Part shown: positions 62,777-64,000 of the stretch, one piece after another
How positions within the stretch are numbered: the stretch's first letter is position 1
Layout: the number at the start of each line of letters is the position of its first letter
DNA from: Streptomyces sp. NBC_00289
GTDB taxonomy: Bacteria; Actinomycetota; Actinomycetes; Streptomycetales; Streptomycetaceae
Assembly (NCBI RefSeq): GCF_041435115.1
Contig: NZ_CP108046.1
Location: 7,254,001 to 7,318,000 of the forward strand
DNA: 64,000 nucleotides
Reading direction: 5' to 3'
The notes under the pieces: generated by a model
Seen by the model: the letters and a program-made list of their open reading frames with translations, nothing else
The model's database searches: none
Told to the model about the DNA's origin: nothing
Made by a program: the position numbers and the translations under genes

Positions 62777-64000
62777 TTACTCCTTCGGCTCCGCGGGCCC
62801 CCCGGAATCCTTCGGCTCCCCGGCCTCCGCGGCCTCCGCGAACTGCTTGAGCTCGGCGAACGCGTCCGGCTTCCTGGGCGCCTTCGGAGCCTCGGACGGC
62901 GCGGACGGCGCGGGCTCCTCCGCCTTGTCGTCGACGGCGGCTCGGGTGGGGGTGGCGGCTTGTGGGGACGGGGCGGGCTCCGACTCCGTGGCACCCTGCG
63001 ACCGGTGGCCGGCGGCATCCGCCTCCTCGGCGGCATCCTCCGGCTGGTGGTCGACGGTCTCCGCCTCCTCGGCGGCGGCCTCCGGCTCGTGGGCGGCGGC
63101 CTCCGGCTCGGTGAGTTCCGTCTGCTTGTCGTCCGGCTTGTCGTCCGTCGGCTTGTCGTCGTCGGTCGTCGGCTGCTCGGGAAGCTCGGCCGCGAGGGCC
63201 GCCGCGGCCTGCACCAGCGGCAGCGCCAGCAGGGCCCCGGCGCCCTCGCCGACCGTCACCCCGTGGTCCAGCAGCGGTTCGAGCGCCATCCGGTCCAGCG
63301 CCTTGCCCTGCCCCGGCTCTCCGCTGTTCTGTCCGGCGAGCCACCAGTCCGGCGCCCGGAACGCGATCCGCTGCGCCACCAGCGCGCAGGCGGCCACGAC
63401 GACTCCGTCCAGGATCACCGGCAGCTTGCGCACCGCGCTCTGGAGCAGGAAGCCGGTGAGCGCGGTGAGGTCGGCGCCGCCCACCGTCGCCAGCAGCTGG
63501 AGCTGATCCCCCAGCACCGGACGGGCTCGCCGCAACGCGTCCCGGATCGCGGCGCACTTACGCATCCACGCCAGGTCGTCGATCGCCAGCCCGCCCCGCC
63601 CGGTCACTACGGACGCGTCGGTCCCGCACAGCGCGGCGACGAGTACGCCCGCCGCGGTCGTTCCGCCCACGCTCACATCGCCGAGCACCACCAGATCCGT
63701 ACCGGAGTCGGCCTCCTCGTCGGCGACGGCGACCCCGGCCCGGAAGGCGGCCTCCGCCTCCTCGAGGGTCAGGGCGTCCTCGACGTCGATCCGTCCACTG
63801 CCGCGCCGCACTCGGTGCCTTACGACCTCGGCGGGCAGAGTCGCCGGGTCGCAGTCCAGCGCCATGTCGACGACCCGCACCGGCACCCCGAGGCGCCGGG
63901 CGAGCACGGACACCGGACGGCCGCCCTCCAGCACCTCCCGTACGAGCCGGTCCGCGGTGCCCGCCGGCCGCGCCGAGACGCCGAGTTCGGCGATCCCGTG
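62777..64000 (-). CDS. cobT: nicotinate-nucleotide-dimethylbenzimidazole phosphoribosyltransferase, 5' part cut off
   Basis: The frame is open to the right edge, so the N-terminus is missing; 407 residues are visible. The CobT domain shows GRGSGRIDVEDALTLEEAEAAF, DLVVLGDVSVGGTTAAGVL, LPVILDGVVVAACALVAQRIA and the catalytic Glu in GVTVGEGAGALLALPLVQAAA. It makes alpha-ribazole 5'-phosphate for cobalamin. The domain should end near residue 260 of the visible part; after it comes a tail of about 140 residues rich in Glu, Asp, Ala and Pro (EPEAAAEEAETVDHQPED and similar), which is not needed for activity in known CobT proteins. Streptomyces CobT-like proteins with such tails may be a lineage feature. 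Confidence 0.92.
   Translation of the reverse strand, partial: HGIAELGVSARPAGTADRLVREVLEGGRPVSVLARRLGVPVRVVDMALDCDPATLPAEVVRHRVRRGSGRIDVEDALTLEEAEAAFRAGVAVADEEADSGTDLVVLGDVSVGGTTAAGVLVAALCGTDASVVTGRGGLAIDDLAWMRKCAAIRDALRRARPVLGDQLQLLATVGGADLTALTGFLLQSAVRKLPVILDGVVVAACALVAQRIAFRAPDWWLAGQNSGEPGQGKALDRMALEPLLDHGVTVGEGAGALLALPLVQAAAALAAELPEQPTTDDDKPTDDKPDDKQTELTEPEAAAHEPEAAAEEAETVDHQPEDAAEEADAAGHRSQGATESEPAPSPQAATPTRAAVDDKAEEPAPSAPSEAPKAPRKPDAFAELKQFAEAAEAGEPKDSGGPAEPKE

Overview
The window is a very GC-rich, densely coded stretch of a Streptomyces (or very close actinomycete) chromosome. The evidence is the strong third-position G/C bias, frequent GTG and some TTG starts, and lineage-typical genes: glnA plus glnII with GlnR boxes, a homodimeric AceE, a two-lipoyl E2, PspAB, MarP, a DUF4191 protein and an NsdA-like regulator. 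From memory, the gene order resembles S. coelicolor SCO2226 to about SCO2179 read in reverse; I could not check this. No rRNA, tRNA, CRISPR array or replication origin was seen.

Layout. 1-5.4 kb: 3' part of a secreted pullulanase, a receiver/PP2C phosphatase and a small tautomerase-like protein. 5.4-8.2 kb: minus-strand operon of a PF10118 hydrolase, a flavin/2Fe-2S oxidoreductase and a TetR regulator. 8.2-16.8 kb: a membrane protein with a sigma-factor-like N-terminus, a TPR protein, a lipoprotein, a secreted DUF1996 protein, a two-component pair, an SDR reductase and a receiver-less winged-helix regulator. 17.2-18.2 kb: glnII with a GlnR box. 18.7-28.0 kb: secreted, hydrolytic and stress genes, including htpX-pspAB. 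28.17-30.34 kb: a small low-GC island with a membrane-anchored pentapeptide-repeat protein, bounded by 14-bp direct repeats that contain the last codons of glnA. 30.3-35.8 kb: glnA with a textbook GlnR box, RDD and DUF4191 membrane proteins, lipA and lipB.

36-45.8 kb: an NsdA-like regulator, a 0.9-kb minisatellite tract, a flavin amine oxidase-like protein, a TIGR01777 protein, a GNAT whose 3' end lies in a perfect 48-bp palindrome, a MarP-like protease, a PGRP amidase and a WYL regulator. 45.9-57.2 kb: central carbon genes aceE, a GntR regulator, E2 (sucB), lpd and pepA; with lipA/lipB nearby, the window holds both 2-oxoacid dehydrogenase parts and the enzymes that make their lipoyl cofactor. 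An IS1182-family element sits exactly inside the terminator hairpin between a small lipoprotein gene and sucB. 57.5-64 kb: a 61-bp tandem repeat, a GH114-like lipoprotein, cobS, three membrane genes including an MprF/LysX-like DUF2156 protein, and a 3'-terminal part of cobT with an unusual acidic tail.

Nitrogen assimilation (glnA, glnII, perhaps the 66-aa gene at 33.3 kb) is linked by GlnR-type sites. Intergenic tandem repeats of 8, 21, 33, 61, about 85 and about 150 bp are unusually common. The best candidates for something new are the glnA-3'-end island, the IS inside a terminator hairpin, the 48-bp palindrome and the small 40-aa gene next to glnII.
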